A model generated the notes under the pieces. It was not told the DNA's origin. It saw only the letters and a list, made by a program, of their open reading frames with translations, and made no database searches. Both the position numbers and the translations under genes were made by a program. A stretch of 64,000 nt of DNA from Aphodoplasma sp045541115 (GTDB lineage Bacteria > Bacillota > Clostridia > UBA1381 > UMGS1253), in the NCBI GenBank assembly GCA_045541115.1, contig JAZQIM010000021.1, positions 1-64,000 of the forward strand, given 5' to 3'. Positions 26,417 to 35,069 of the stretch are shown piece by piece. Position 1 is the stretch's first letter, and every line of letters starts with the position of its first letter.

Positions 26417-27790
26417 ATGACAAATAAGGAAATTCCGTACAAGATTTATCTAACCGAAGAGGAAATGCCGAAGGTTTGGTATAATCTTCGCGCTGATATG
26501 AAAAACAAGCCGGCACCGCTATTGAATTCACAGACGCTTGAGCCGATGAGCGCAGATGAGCTTGGAGAGGTATTTTGTGATGAGCTTGTAGCACAGGAGC
26601 TCGATGACACGACTGCTTATTTTGAAGTGCCGGAGGAAATAAGAAAGTTTTATAAAATGTATCGTCCGTCGCCGCTTATAAGAGCGTATTGTCTGGAAGA
26701 AAAATTGCAGACACCTGCAAAGATTTATTACAAATTTGAAGGAAACAATACGAGCGGAAGCCATAAGCTGAACTCCGCCATCGCACAGGCATATTATGCG
26801 AAAAAGCAGGGACTCGTTGGTGTTACTACAGAAACGGGCGCGGGACAATGGGGAACAGCGCTTTCTATGGCATGCTCATACTACGGGCTTGACTGTAAGG
26901 TGTATATGGTAAAGGTTTCTTACGAACAAAAGCCGTTCAGACGTGAAGTTATGAAAACATATGGCGCATCTGTTGTGCCGTCGCCGTCAATGGATACTGC
27001 AGTAGGAAGAAAAATCCTTGAGCAGCACCCGGGAACAACGGGAAGCCTTGGATGTGCGATTTCAGAGGCAGTAGAAGCAGCATCGTCTAAAGAAGGTTAC
27101 AGATATGTATTGGGCAGCGTTTTAAATCAGGTAATGCTTCATCAGTCTGTAATAGGTCTTGAAACAAAAATCGCACTTGATAAATACGGTGTAAAGCCTG
27201 ATATAATTATAGGATGTGCAGGCGGTGGTTCGAATCTTGGCGGTTTGATTGCACCGTTTATGGGAGAAAAGCTGCGTGGCGAGGCTGATTACAGAATTAT
27301 CGCGGTAGAGCCGGCGTCATGCCCGAGTTTTACACGCGGCGTATACGCATATGATTATTGTGATACAGGTATGGTTTGCCCGCTTGTTAAGATGCATACG
27401 CTCGGCAGCGGATTTATCCCATCATCAAGCCATTCCGGTGGTCTGAGATATCACGGTATGAATCCGACGCTATCACAATTGTATCACGATGGATATATGG
27501 AAGCAGTATCGGTTGAGCAGACAAAGGTATTTGAAGCGGCTGAATATTTTGCACGTATCGAAGGAATACTTCCTGCCCCAGAAAGCAGCCATGCAATCAG
27601 AGTTGCGCTTGATGAGGCGATTAAATGCAAAGAAACAGGCGAAGAGAAAACGATTGTATTTGGTCTTACCGGCACAGGATATTTTGATATGCTTGCTTAT
27701 GAGAAGTTCCACGAAAACAAGATGGAAGATTATATCCCGACAGACGAAGAGCTTATGGCAGGTATAAGTAAGCTTCCAAAGGTTGACTAA
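26417..27790 (+). CDS. trpB: Tryptophan synthase beta chain, TrpB2 type
   Basis: A 457-aa PLP enzyme of the long TrpB2 group, which joins indole and L-serine into tryptophan. The PLP-lysine motif NTSGSHKLNSA is near residue 117. The phosphate-binding loop is CAGGGSNLGG (about 270). The TrpB2 features RPSPLIRAYCLEEKLQTPAKIYYKFE and a C-terminal extension are present. No trpA or other trp gene is in the window, so it may salvage indole or have a distant partner. AAGTGGGGGAGAG precedes the ATG. Control by the Trp T-box confirms a role in tryptophan supply. Confidence 0.93.
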   Translation: MTNKEIPYKIYLTEEEMPKVWYNLRADMKNKPAPLLNSQTLEPMSADELGEVFCDELVAQELDDTTAYFEVPEEIRKFYKMYRPSPLIRAYCLEEKLQTPAKIYYKFEGNNTSGSHKLNSAIAQAYYAKKQGLVGVTTETGAGQWGTALSMACSYYGLDCKVYMVKVSYEQKPFRREVMKTYGASVVPSPSMDTAVGRKILEQHPGTTGSLGCAISEAVEAASSKEGYRYVLGSVLNQVMLHQSVIGLETKIALDKYGVKPDIIIGCAGGGSNLGGLIAPFMGEKLRGEADYRIIAVEPASCPSFTRGVYAYDYCDTGMVCPLVKMHTLGSGFIPSSSHSGGLRYHGMNPTLSQLYHDGYMEAVSVEQTKVFEAAEYFARIEGILPAPESSHAIRVALDEAIKCKETGEEKTIVFGLTGTGYFDMLAYEKFHENKMEDYIPTDEELMAGISKLPKVD

Positions 27791-27801
27791 TAAAAACGCA
27801 C

Positions 27802-27840
27802 AAAGGTGTTATCGCTTAAGCGATAACACCTTTCTTTTTT
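27802..27840 (+). terminator. Terminator of trpB2
   Basis: A perfect 14-bp stem AAAGGTGTTATCGC / GCGATAACACCTTT with loop TTAA, then CTTTTTTT. Confidence 0.88.
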
Positions 27841-27909
27841 TATACGAGAAATAATATCGATGTTTTACTCATATGATAACAGTACATAAATAATTTAGGA
27901 GAATTTATT

Positions 27910-28779
27910 ATGTATAAGTTTATAATTATAAAAAAACGAACTGTTATTTTGTGTATGACGCTTGTTTTTGCTCTGCTTGCAGGCACAATATACATATCTG
28001 CTGCCTCATCTGAAGAAGAAAAAGATACACCAAAGGTAAGCCTTCCGATAATTATGTATCACAGTGTACTCAAAAACCAAAGCGCAGCCGGCAAGTATGT
28101 TGTCTCGCCGCAGACGATTGAGCAGGATTTAAAATATTTAAAAGATAATGGATATACATCGATACTTAGTGGCGAGCTTATTGATTATGTAAAAAACGGT
28201 GTGCCGCTCCCCGAAAAGCCGGTAATGATAACGCTTGACGACGGATATTTAAACAATCTAACATACGTTTTACCGCTACTTGAAAAGTATGATATGCGCG
28301 CAGTTATTTCCGTTGTAGGAAAATATACAGAGCAATTTAGTGAGGAAGAAGATCATAATCCAAATTATTCACATTTTTCATGGGACGATATAAAAACGTG
28401 TGTAGATTCGGGGCGCATCGAGATAGGGAATCATACGTATAATATGCATAGTCAGGGAGAAAGGCGCGGTGCGATGAAAAAGAGATCGGAAAGTATAGAG
28501 GAGTATGAGAAAATATTATCTGAAGATGTTTTAAGGACGCAAAATCTTCTTGAGCAAAATTGCGGTATCGTGCCAAAAATTTTTACATATCCATATGGTG
28601 CTGTCAGCGATGCGTCGGTAGAGATTATAAAAAAGCTTGGTTTTGAATTATCGCTTGGATGCTGCGAAAAAGTAAACGAGATTTCTCAAAGAGAGGATTC
28701 ATTGTATTTATTATGCAGGTTTAATCGACCGAGCTTTATAAGCACAGAAGAATTTATGAAAAAAATAGAGAAGAACTGA
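27910..28779 (+). CDS. Membrane-anchored or secreted polysaccharide deacetylase (CE4)
   Basis: A 289-aa protein with an N-terminal hydrophobic anchor (TVILCMTLVFALLAGTIYISAA, about 13-34) and a NodB-homology domain. The metal motifs are MITLDDGYLNN (DD pair, about 108), IGNHTYNMHS (about 176; His-x4-His spacing as in PgaB/IcaB-like enzymes) and TYPYGAVSDAS (about 235). It probably removes N-acetyl groups from peptidoglycan or from a surface poly-N-acetylhexosamine. It stands alone. TAGGAG precedes the ATG. Confidence 0.85.
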   Translation: MYKFIIIKKRTVILCMTLVFALLAGTIYISAASSEEEKDTPKVSLPIIMYHSVLKNQSAAGKYVVSPQTIEQDLKYLKDNGYTSILSGELIDYVKNGVPLPEKPVMITLDDGYLNNLTYVLPLLEKYDMRAVISVVGKYTEQFSEEEDHNPNYSHFSWDDIKTCVDSGRIEIGNHTYNMHSQGERRGAMKKRSESIEEYEKILSEDVLRTQNLLEQNCGIVPKIFTYPYGAVSDASVEIIKKLGFELSLGCCEKVNEISQREDSLYLLCRFNRPSFISTEEFMKKIEKN

Positions 28780-29072
28780 TAGATGTAAACAATAAAAATG
28801 AAGGAAATCCTTCACTAAAACAGAACGATAATTACAGACAAATAAGGCGTGGTATTTTATGTAAACTTGGCTTATTATTGCGGTTTTTGTCACTTCGACA
28901 AACACCTGTTTTGTTATATGAGAATGTGGAAAACTCTGTGTAAAACCGAAAAAACAAGCTTTTTTATGTGGAAAACCCTGTGGATTTATAGCGCATCTGC
29001 CAGTTTAGTTTACATAATATTTTTTGCTCATAAACTTATTTTATGATGCTTTTAATGCAAAAAAACATCAAA
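28780..29072. other. Intergenic region with DnaA-box-like cluster
   Basis: No gene is supported here; the frame 28849-29046 lacks a ribosome site. A small palindrome GAAGGA-AA-TCCTTC sits at 28800-28813. The notable content is four same-orientation 9-mers resembling the DnaA box TGTGGATAA: TGTGGAAAA (28925), TGTGTAAAA (28937), TGTGGAAAA (28967) and TGTGGATTT (28979). They form two pairs, each with 12-nt spacing. Confidence 0.55.
28925..28987 (+). promoter_or_regulatory. Cluster of four DnaA-box-like sites
   Basis: Two tandem pairs, TGTGGAAAA-ctc-TGTGTAAAA and TGTGGAAAA-ccc-TGTGGATTT. Each differs from the reverse consensus TGTGGATAA by one or two bases. Such pairs are typical near oriC, but no dnaA, dnaN or rpmH gene is here. 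A DnaA-binding or titration cluster is an inference. Confidence 0.45.
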
Positions 29073-29103
29073 AAACCGCGCCAAATATATTTTGACGCGA
29101 TTT
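29063..29103 (-). terminator. Terminator of the LCP gene
   Basis: On the minus strand a 13-bp stem AAATCGCGTCAAA / TTTGGCGCGGTTT (two G-U pairs) is followed by a T-rich tail. Confidence 0.7.
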
Positions 29104-29118
29104 AAATTTCTTATAAAT

Positions 29119-30390
29119 TTATATACCGTCGGGATAGTCACCGGGGGAGTATGTTGATTGTGGCGGTTTAGGTGTCGATGTCGGTTTTTTCGTCGGCGCA
29201 GGTGTAGATGATGCTACCGGTTTTTTCGTCGGAGTGGGCGATTGTGACGGTTTTGATGATGATGTCGGCTTCGGTGATGATGTAGCTTTATCATCGTCAT
29301 CGTCTGAATCTGTCGGCACCGGCGATACGGACGGTGAAGGAGCCGTATTTAACACGGGACGCGGGGTAGGCTTTAATTTAATATTATAGCCAAATACGTC
29401 GTTTGCAAGCGTCTGCATTTGACTTGCGTCATAGTACCAATACGATGTTATGCCGCCTTCAAGCGTTGTACCGGGTAAAATATGCATCTTAATATTTTCA
29501 TCGTCCACCTTTGTAAGTGAGGGTGCAAATTTTACTGCGTCGCCAAGAGTAATATTTGTCGTTGCATAATCAGACATAATCTCATATAAATCTTTGATTT
29601 TTAAAAGGTTAGCTGCGGTTGCATGCTGCTTTACGACTTCCTTTAAAAATTCACGCTGTATTTCAGTTCTCTTTATGTCAGCCTGTGCATATTGATTTCT
29701 CGAGCGGACAAGTTGTTCTGCCTGACTTCCGTTAAGAGTCTGCATACCCGGATAAAGGTCAATATGTAAATTCTGTTCAGGGTCGTTATAATACAGGCGT
29801 ATCGGCACATCAAATTTTACGCCGCCAAGCGTATCGATTGCTTTGCGAAAACCCGCAAAATCTACTTTGATGTAAAAGTTTATCGGAAGACCTGTAATTT
29901 CGCCGACCTGCTTTATAAGACCGGACATTCCTTTTGCTGCATAAACAGAGTTTATTTTTGCATAACCACGTCCGCCATACGGACTTGGAACTCTTGTATC
30001 GCGCGGGATTGACATGATATTTAGTGTGTTATTTTTACAATCCATCAATGCAAGCATTATTGTGTCGGTATTATAGCCGCCGCCATCTGTGCCAACGAGC
30101 AATACACTCACTTTATCATCAACGGGTTTATCTACTAAAATATTAGGGTCATCTTCACTGTTAAAACCTATGCGTGAAATACCCCATATAATTATTGAGA
30201 GTATTAAAAGAATGCTTATGATAATGCATATATTCATAAGTCTTTTCTGTTTTGATGGGGAAGACGATTTTCTTGCTCTGCGACGTCTTCTTGAAGAATG
30301 ACCGTCGATTCGTCTGCGCAAATCTGATATGGGCTGCTCTTGCATAGCGTCGGAGTCATATCTGTTTATTGTTATTTCCTTTTCCTTCAT
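29119..30390 (-). CDS. LCP-family (LytR-CpsA-Psr) cell-wall ligase
   Basis: A 423-aa membrane protein. A basic cytoplasmic start is followed by a membrane helix at about 50-70 (MNICIIISILLILSIIIWGI). The LCP domain covers about 90-310: VLLVGTDGGGYNTDTIML, then MSIPRDTRVPSPYGGRGYAKIN with the catalytic-type Arg/Asp, and RSRNQYAQADIKRTEIQREF. The C-terminal 75 residues are a Pro/Ser/Thr/Lys-rich low-complexity tail preceded by a run of five Asp. LCP proteins move undecaprenyl-linked glycopolymers onto peptidoglycan, so it could attach the EPS or a secondary wall polymer recognised by the SLH protein. That link is inference. Confidence 0.9.
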   Translation of the reverse strand: MKEKEITINRYDSDAMQEQPISDLRRRIDGHSSRRRRRARKSSSPSKQKRLMNICIIISILLILSIIIWGISRIGFNSEDDPNILVDKPVDDKVSVLLVGTDGGGYNTDTIMLALMDCKNNTLNIMSIPRDTRVPSPYGGRGYAKINSVYAAKGMSGLIKQVGEITGLPINFYIKVDFAGFRKAIDTLGGVKFDVPIRLYYNDPEQNLHIDLYPGMQTLNGSQAEQLVRSRNQYAQADIKRTEIQREFLKEVVKQHATAANLLKIKDLYEIMSDYATTNITLGDAVKFAPSLTKVDDENIKMHILPGTTLEGGITSYWYYDASQMQTLANDVFGYNIKLKPTPRPVLNTAPSPSVSPVPTDSDDDDDKATSSPKPTSSSKPSQSPTPTKKPVASSTPAPTKKPTSTPKPPQSTYSPGDYPDGI

Positions 30391-30429
30391 AAAAGAGCAT
30401 CTCCTAAATTCATATTATAGAATAAAATA

Positions 30430-30463
30430 CAACAAAAGCCGTAGCAAATAGGTGCTACGGCTT
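30430..30463 (-). terminator. Terminator after the tRNA pair
   Basis: On the minus strand a stem AAGCCGTAGCA / TGCTACGGCTT with a 6-nt loop is followed by TTGTTG, just downstream of tRNA-Tyr. Confidence 0.7.
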
Positions 30464-30465
30464 AA

Positions 30466-30550
30466 TGGTGGAGGGAGATGGATTCGAACCATCGAAGCTG
30501 AAAGCAACAGATTTACAGTCTGCCCCCTTTGGCCACTCGGGAACCCCTCC
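30466..30550 (-). tRNA. tRNA-Tyr (GTA)
   Basis: An 85-nt class II tRNA with a complete cloverleaf: acceptor GGAGGGG / CCCTCC, anticodon arm GACTGTAAATC with anticodon GTA, a long variable arm, and T-loop GGTTCGAATCC. CCA is encoded (TGG on the plus strand at 30466). Confidence 0.95.
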
Positions 30551-30553
30551 GTG

Positions 30554-30629
30554 TGGAGCTGGTGATGGGACTCGAACCCGCGACCTGCTGATTACAAATC
30601 AGCTGCTCTACCTATTGAGCTACACCAGC
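30554..30629 (-). tRNA. tRNA-Thr (TGT)
   Basis: A 76-nt tRNA with acceptor GCTGGTG, anticodon arm GATTTGTAATC (anticodon TGT), T-arm GCGGGTTCGAGTCCC-type and an encoded CCA. It is upstream of tRNA-Tyr in the same transcript, three nucleotides apart. Confidence 0.95.
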
Positions 30630-30717
30630 ATATTCCCCCGATTCGCACCATATACAAAAACCGCAAGCATGACTCAACCTAGCCATATTGTCGGTATTTC
30701 TCAAATGCGACTATTAT

Positions 30718-30746
30718 AATATAGCACATATTTTATTATGTGTCAA
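30718..30746 (-). promoter_or_regulatory. Promoter of the tRNA-Thr/tRNA-Tyr unit
   Basis: Minus strand TTGACA (30746-30741), 17-nt spacer, TATATT (30723-30718). It is near consensus, as expected for tRNA genes. Confidence 0.75.
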
Positions 30747-30801
30747 CACTTAATTTTAAAAAAATTCAAAAAATTTTATTTAATCGCAAAAATTTTATAA
30801 A

Positions 30802-31332
30802 TTATACGATAGTCATATGCATATTTTTCATTACATCTATTGCTTCGTCGTGCAATTTCTCATCAAAACTTGCACAAAGGTCAGACAAAATACGGATATC
30901 TGCATTTTCAAATTCGCTTTGAAGGATTATTGCATTTGCAATAACGCACATATTTGTAACTACGCCGCACATTTCAATAGTATCGGGTGCAGAGCATGAT
31001 GACCGTATTACATCTGGAAGCGTCACGGAGCCAAAGCCGCTTTTCTTTACCATGGTTACGCGTGGGTTTTCATAAAAGTCTGCAAGTGAGCCGTACAGAC
31101 GATGCCCGTCGCTTTCATCTAAGCAATGCGCCACAGGAAGGTTTCGTCCTTCACGGCTGTTATTGTAATTATCATCATGGGTATCGAGTGTAAAGAAAAC
31201 GCTTGTGCCTTCGTCAAGAGCAGTGCACACTTTCTTATAAATTGTTTTTTCAAGTGTTTTTGCTTTTTCAAAGCCGAGAGCGCCATCTACAAAATCGTTT
31301 TGATAATCAATAACAACAAGAACTTTATTCAT
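30802..31332 (-). CDS. Isochorismatase/nicotinamidase-family cysteine hydrolase
   Basis: A 176-aa cytoplasmic hydrolase with the family triad: Asp in VVIDYQNDFV (about residue 9), Lys in MVKKSGFGS (about 96) and Cys in GVVTNMCVIAN (about 132). The DTHDDN stretch (about 51-56) resembles the metal-site region of nicotinamidases, so a PncA-like role in NAD salvage is possible. Other isochorismatase-family hydrolases cannot be excluded. It is divergent from queG; GGAAGGC precedes the ATG. Confidence 0.82.
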   Translation of the reverse strand: MNKVLVVIDYQNDFVDGALGFEKAKTLEKTIYKKVCTALDEGTSVFFTLDTHDDNYNNSREGRNLPVAHCLDESDGHRLYGSLADFYENPRVTMVKKSGFGSVTLPDVIRSSCSAPDTIEMCGVVTNMCVIANAIILQSEFENADIRILSDLCASFDEKLHDEAIDVMKNMHMTIV

Positions 31333-31375
31333 TTTAAAAGCCTTCCTTTGTATAAAATAGTATACCGCGTGGTAA

Positions 31376-31404
31376 TTGACCTTTATGTTTTAGTTTGTTA
31401 TAAT
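31376..31404 (+). promoter_or_regulatory. Promoter of queG
   Basis: TTGACC, 17-nt spacer, TATAAT, about 60 nt before the start codon. Confidence 0.7.
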
Positions 31405-31465
31405 ATGAAGGTACTTTATTATTATAACACGTATTTATATAAAATACAACAACGGCGGTGATATA

Positions 31466-32332
31466 ATGAAGGATAAATTAAAAGAATATGCAAAGATGCT
31501 TAAGATATCTGATATAGGTGTGTGCAAGGCTCGTGTATATGACGAGCTTTTGGAAGTGCTTAAAAAATATGATACGCCGTTTACCAAGCCTGCAGATAAG
31601 CGGATTTCGCCGTTTCAATTCGTTAAAAATGCGCGCAGTGTTATAATGTGTGTCTTTAATTATTATACAGGTCAGATGAAGCAGAGCAACCTTTCTTCAT
31701 ACGCATATGGCAAGGATTATCACGGCGTAGTCAAGGACAAGCTTTCAAAGCTATGCGAGCTTTTAAAAAGAGAATATGGAGAATTTGAGAGCTATATTTT
31801 TTGTGATAACTCGCCTCTTTGCGACAAACACCTTGCATATATGGCAGGACTTGGTGTGATAGGGGAAAATCACCTGCTTATACATCCTAAATACGGTTCA
31901 TATGTTTTTATAGGAGGTATTGTCACAGATCTTGACATAGAAGAAGATAAAGCTATAACGGATAGCTGTGACAATTGCGGAAGGTGCAAAGAGGCATGCC
32001 CGGGGAATGTGTTTGATAATGGTTTTGATGCACATAAATGTGCTTCGTATATTACGCAAAAAAAGGCGGAGCTTTCTGAAAGCGAAAAGCAGATATTAGA
32101 GCGCGGCGGTAAAGTATGGGGATGCGACATATGCGCATCGGTTTGTCCGCATAATCAAGGCGCTATCATAACAGATATTGAGGAATTTTTTGTAATAAGC
32201 GAGAATATAAAGGGAGAAAGTCTTGAAACTGACGAAGCTTTCATAAAAGATTTAGATGGGCGTGCTTTTACATGGCGCGGACGAGATGTTTTAAAGCGCA
32301 ACTATGATATACTAAATAAATATCAAAAATAG
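31466..32332 (+). CDS. queG: Epoxyqueuosine reductase-like protein
   Basis: A 288-aa QueG-type iron-sulfur protein. The N-terminal part has the family core YGKDYHGVVKDKLSKL (about 75-90) and MAGLGVIGENHLLIHPKYGSYVFIG (about 128-152). Two 4Fe-4S motifs follow: CDNCGRCKEACPGNVF (about 171-186) and CDICASVCPHNQG (about 220-232). QueG uses cobalamin to reduce epoxyqueuosine in tRNA to queuosine. It lacks the C-terminal HEAT-like portion of longer homologues, so a related corrinoid reductase role remains possible. No other queuosine gene is nearby. Confidence 0.82.
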   Translation: MKDKLKEYAKMLKISDIGVCKARVYDELLEVLKKYDTPFTKPADKRISPFQFVKNARSVIMCVFNYYTGQMKQSNLSSYAYGKDYHGVVKDKLSKLCELLKREYGEFESYIFCDNSPLCDKHLAYMAGLGVIGENHLLIHPKYGSYVFIGGIVTDLDIEEDKAITDSCDNCGRCKEACPGNVFDNGFDAHKCASYITQKKAELSESEKQILERGGKVWGCDICASVCPHNQGAIITDIEEFFVISENIKGESLETDEAFIKDLDGRAFTWRGRDVLKRNYDILNKYQK

Positions 32333-32445
32333 TATATTATTACTATTCATTTTGAAATTTATATACATAATTGGGCAAAATGACAACAAATTCTTGGCAA
32401 ATATATAGTTTTTAGAAAAAGTTTTATATTAAAAAACTAAAAAAC

Positions 32446-32474
32446 TTGCATTTTTATGCATAATAATGTATAAT
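32446..32474 (+). promoter_or_regulatory. Promoter of argCB with possible ARG box
   Basis: TTGCAT, 17-nt spacer, TATAAT, about 37 nt before argC. The overlapping TGCATTTTTATGCA is an imperfect palindrome with the AT-rich centre of an ArgR operator. An ArgR site over the promoter would explain arginine repression, but this is inference. Confidence 0.6.
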
Positions 32475-32510
32475 AATACCGAAATGCAATTATGAATGGG
32501 AGAGATTTAG

Positions 32511-33545
32511 ATGTTTACAGCAGCAGTATTGGGAGCGACGGGCTATGCAGGAATAGAGCTTGTACGCCTATTAAGCAATCATAGTGAGATTGAGATTAAA
32601 ATGCTTGTTTCACAGAGCTTTGTAGGAAAGAAAATAAGCGATGTATATCAGAACTTTAAAGGTGTACTTGATTTAGAATGTGAGGAGCTTGATATTGATA
32701 AGGCGGCGTCATGTGACGTTGTGTTTACGGCACTTCCGCATGGTGCATCAAAAGAGGTTATACCGAAATTATACAATAAAGGTGCGCGCATAATTGATCT
32801 TAGCGGAGATTTTCGCTATGATGATCCCGATGTGTATGCTGCATGGTACGGAGAAGAGCACTCATCACCGGAAATCTTAAAAGAGGCAGTATACGGTCTT
32901 TGCGAGCTTCATCGTGACAAGATTAAAAACACACGCCTTGTAGGAAATCCGGGCTGCTATACAACATGCTCAATACTTGGTCTTGCGCCGCTTTTGGCAA
33001 ATAAAATAGTAAAAAGCGACAACATCATAGTAGATGCAAAATCGGGCGTTACAGGTGCGGGAAGAAGCAGCGCGCTTGATTACAGTTTTTGCGAGTGTAC
33101 GGAAAATGCAAAGGCATACAAAATCGGCACACACCGTCATACGTCAGAGATTGAGCAGGAGCTTTCAAAGCTCTATGGCGAAGAGATTATGATTTCGTTT
33201 ACGCCACACCTTATTCCGCAAAAGCGTGGTATCCTTGCAACCATTTATGCAAATCTTGTTGATGACAAGTCAACCGAGGAGCTTATTAAGCTATATAAAG
33301 ATTACTACAAAGATGAGTATTTCGTGCGCGTATATGAAGAAGGCTTGCCTGAAACAAATCACGTTGCCGGCTCAAATTTTGTTGATATAGGTCTTGTAGT
33401 AGACAAGAGACTAAAGAGAGTTGTTGTAAGCGCCGCTATTGACAATATTGGTAAAGGCGCGGCAGGACAGGCAGTACAGAACATGAATATACTGCTCGGC
33501 CTTGACGAAAAAGCAGGACTTTCCGGCGCAGGCTTTTATCTGTAA
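32511..33545 (+). CDS. argC: N-acetyl-gamma-glutamyl-phosphate reductase
   Basis: A 344-aa enzyme for the third step of arginine synthesis: NADPH reduction of N-acetylglutamyl phosphate. It shows VLGATGYAGIELVRLL (nucleotide-binding glycine loop, about 5-20), the active-site Cys in GNPGCYTTC (about 149), DAKSGVTGAGR, and the HRHTSEIEQEL catalytic His region. It is paired with argB, 20 nt apart. Length is normal. Confidence 0.95.
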   Translation: MFTAAVLGATGYAGIELVRLLSNHSEIEIKMLVSQSFVGKKISDVYQNFKGVLDLECEELDIDKAASCDVVFTALPHGASKEVIPKLYNKGARIIDLSGDFRYDDPDVYAAWYGEEHSSPEILKEAVYGLCELHRDKIKNTRLVGNPGCYTTCSILGLAPLLANKIVKSDNIIVDAKSGVTGAGRSSALDYSFCECTENAKAYKIGTHRHTSEIEQELSKLYGEEIMISFTPHLIPQKRGILATIYANLVDDKSTEELIKLYKDYYKDEYFVRVYEEGLPETNHVAGSNFVDIGLVVDKRLKRVVVSAAIDNIGKGAAGQAVQNMNILLGLDEKAGLSGAGFYL

Positions 33546-33565
33546 TTATTAAGGAGGAAGAAAAA

Positions 33566-34438
33566 ATGTTTGATATGAACTTGCTTATAAAAAAAGCTGA
33601 AATATTGATTGAGGCGCTTCCATACATACAGAGACTATGGGGAAAGACTGTCGTAATAAAGTATGGCGGAAATGCTATGATAAACGATGAATTGAAAGAT
33701 TCGGTAATGGAGGATATTACTCTTCTAAAGTTTATTGGACTTAATCCCGTTGTAGTTCATGGTGGCGGCCCTGATATCTCGAGCGCGCTTAAGACATACG
33801 GAATTGAAAGTAAATTTATTAATGGCCTTCGTGTGACAGATGATGATACAATAACGGTTGCGCAGATGGTTTTAATCGGTAAAACTAATAAGCAGATAGT
33901 TTCGGGAATAAACGGCAAGGGCGGTAAGGCAGTAGGTATTTCGGGTATCGATGGTTCGCTTCTTGAGTGCGAAAAGCTTTATACCGAACTTGACGGTGAG
34001 CGCGTAGACATTGGCCATGTAGGCGAGGTTGTAAAGGTTAATGATGAACTTATCTCACTTCTTACGAGCGATGAATACATTCCTGTAGTAGCGCCGATTG
34101 GTACGGACAAAAACGGTGACAGCTATAATATCAATGCCGACACGGTAGCAAGTGTAATTGCGTGCGCACTAAAAGCTGAAAAGCTTATGCTTCTTACTGA
34201 TACTGACGGAGTAAAGGACGCTGACGGCAATATAATTTTTGAGATAAATGCACCAAAAATCCGTGAGTTAATCGATAGCGGAGTAATAAATGGCGGAATG
34301 ATTCCAAAGGTGCTCGGCTGTATTGATGCAATAAATGCAGGCGTTGAGAGAGTACATATTATTGACGGAAGAATCCCGCACAGTATCTTGCTTGAGATAT
34401 TTACCGATACGGGAATCGGAACGATGATAACAAAATAG
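33566..34438 (+). CDS. argB: Acetylglutamate kinase
   Basis: A 290-aa amino-acid kinase for the second step of arginine synthesis. Motifs are VIKYGGNAMIN (about 30-40), VVVHGGGPDIS (about 66), GLRVTDDDT (Arg at the acetylglutamate site), and the C-terminal LTDTDGVKDADG and GGMIPKV. AAGGAGG precedes the ATG. No argJ, argD or carbamoyl-phosphate genes follow within the window, so the pathway is split. Confidence 0.95.
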   Translation: MFDMNLLIKKAEILIEALPYIQRLWGKTVVIKYGGNAMINDELKDSVMEDITLLKFIGLNPVVVHGGGPDISSALKTYGIESKFINGLRVTDDDTITVAQMVLIGKTNKQIVSGINGKGGKAVGISGIDGSLLECEKLYTELDGERVDIGHVGEVVKVNDELISLLTSDEYIPVVAPIGTDKNGDSYNINADTVASVIACALKAEKLMLLTDTDGVKDADGNIIFEINAPKIRELIDSGVINGGMIPKVLGCIDAINAGVERVHIIDGRIPHSILLEIFTDTGIGTMITK

Positions 34439-34534
34439 TAAACGATTATTTTCACAATTATGCTTGCAAAATTATATATATAATGTTACTATAAAATTAG
34501 AAATGTAAAAAGATATCTTTTTGGGGGGATTTTT

Positions 34535-35023
34535 GTGGAAAGACGCGATAAAACAAATTATTACCTCGACATTGCACAGACTGTCGCAAACCGCGGTACA
34601 TGCCTAAGACGTAAATTCGGAAGTATAATAGTAAATAACGATGAAATCATCTCGACCGGCTATGCAGGAGCGCCGAGAGGCAGAAAAAACTGCAGCGATA
34701 TGGGGATTTGCAAGCGTGAGGAGCTTAACATACCGCGTGGAGAGAGATACGAAATGTGCAGAAGCGTACATGCGGAGGCAAATGCGATAATCAGTGCGGC
34801 AAGACGTGACATGATTGGCGCGACGCTCTACATTGTATGTGTCGACCCGAAAACAGGCGAGGTAGTACCCGGCACAAACTCATGTGCGATGTGTAAAAGA
34901 CAGATTATAAATGCGGGTATTTCAAAGGTAGTTGTTCGTGATACCGCTGAAAACTACCGTGCAATCCTCGTTGAAGACTGGATTGAAAATGACGAAACGC
35001 TCGAAGGCTCATTTGGATATTAA
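34535..35023 (+). CDS. Deoxycytidylate (dCMP) deaminase family protein
   Basis: A 162-aa zinc deaminase: VHAEANAI (His and catalytic Glu, about 79-86) and the zinc cysteines in TNSCAMCKRQI (about 115-125). GYAGAPRGRKNCSD (about 38-51) is typical of the dCMP deaminase/ComEB group. It converts dCMP to dUMP for thymidylate synthesis. It starts with GTG after GGGGGG. A U-tailed hairpin follows. Confidence 0.9.
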   Translation: MERRDKTNYYLDIAQTVANRGTCLRRKFGSIIVNNDEIISTGYAGAPRGRKNCSDMGICKREELNIPRGERYEMCRSVHAEANAIISAARRDMIGATLYIVCVDPKTGEVVPGTNSCAMCKRQIINAGISKVVVRDTAENYRAILVEDWIENDETLEGSFGY

Positions 35024-35027
35024 AATT

Positions 35028-35060
35028 AAAACCGACAGATGATCTTCTGTCGGTTTTTTA
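35028..35060 (+). terminator. Terminator of the dCMP deaminase gene
   Basis: Stem AAACCGACAGA, loop TGATC, stem TTCTGTCGGTTT, then TTTT. Confidence 0.85.
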
Positions 35061-35069
35061 TATGTTTAA

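Noticed and set aside
28849..29046. 65-codon frame in the DnaA-box interval
   Set aside because: No ribosome site and an unlikely Cys/Phe/Trp-rich composition; the DNA words explain the region better.
29119..29340. Repetitive Pro/Ser/Thr-rich coding DNA, considered as a separate repeat array
   Set aside because: It is the low-complexity tail of the LCP protein and stays in frame, with no exact repeat unit.
30465..30719. 84-codon plus-strand frame
   Set aside because: It lies across tRNA-Tyr and tRNA-Thr on the opposite strand.
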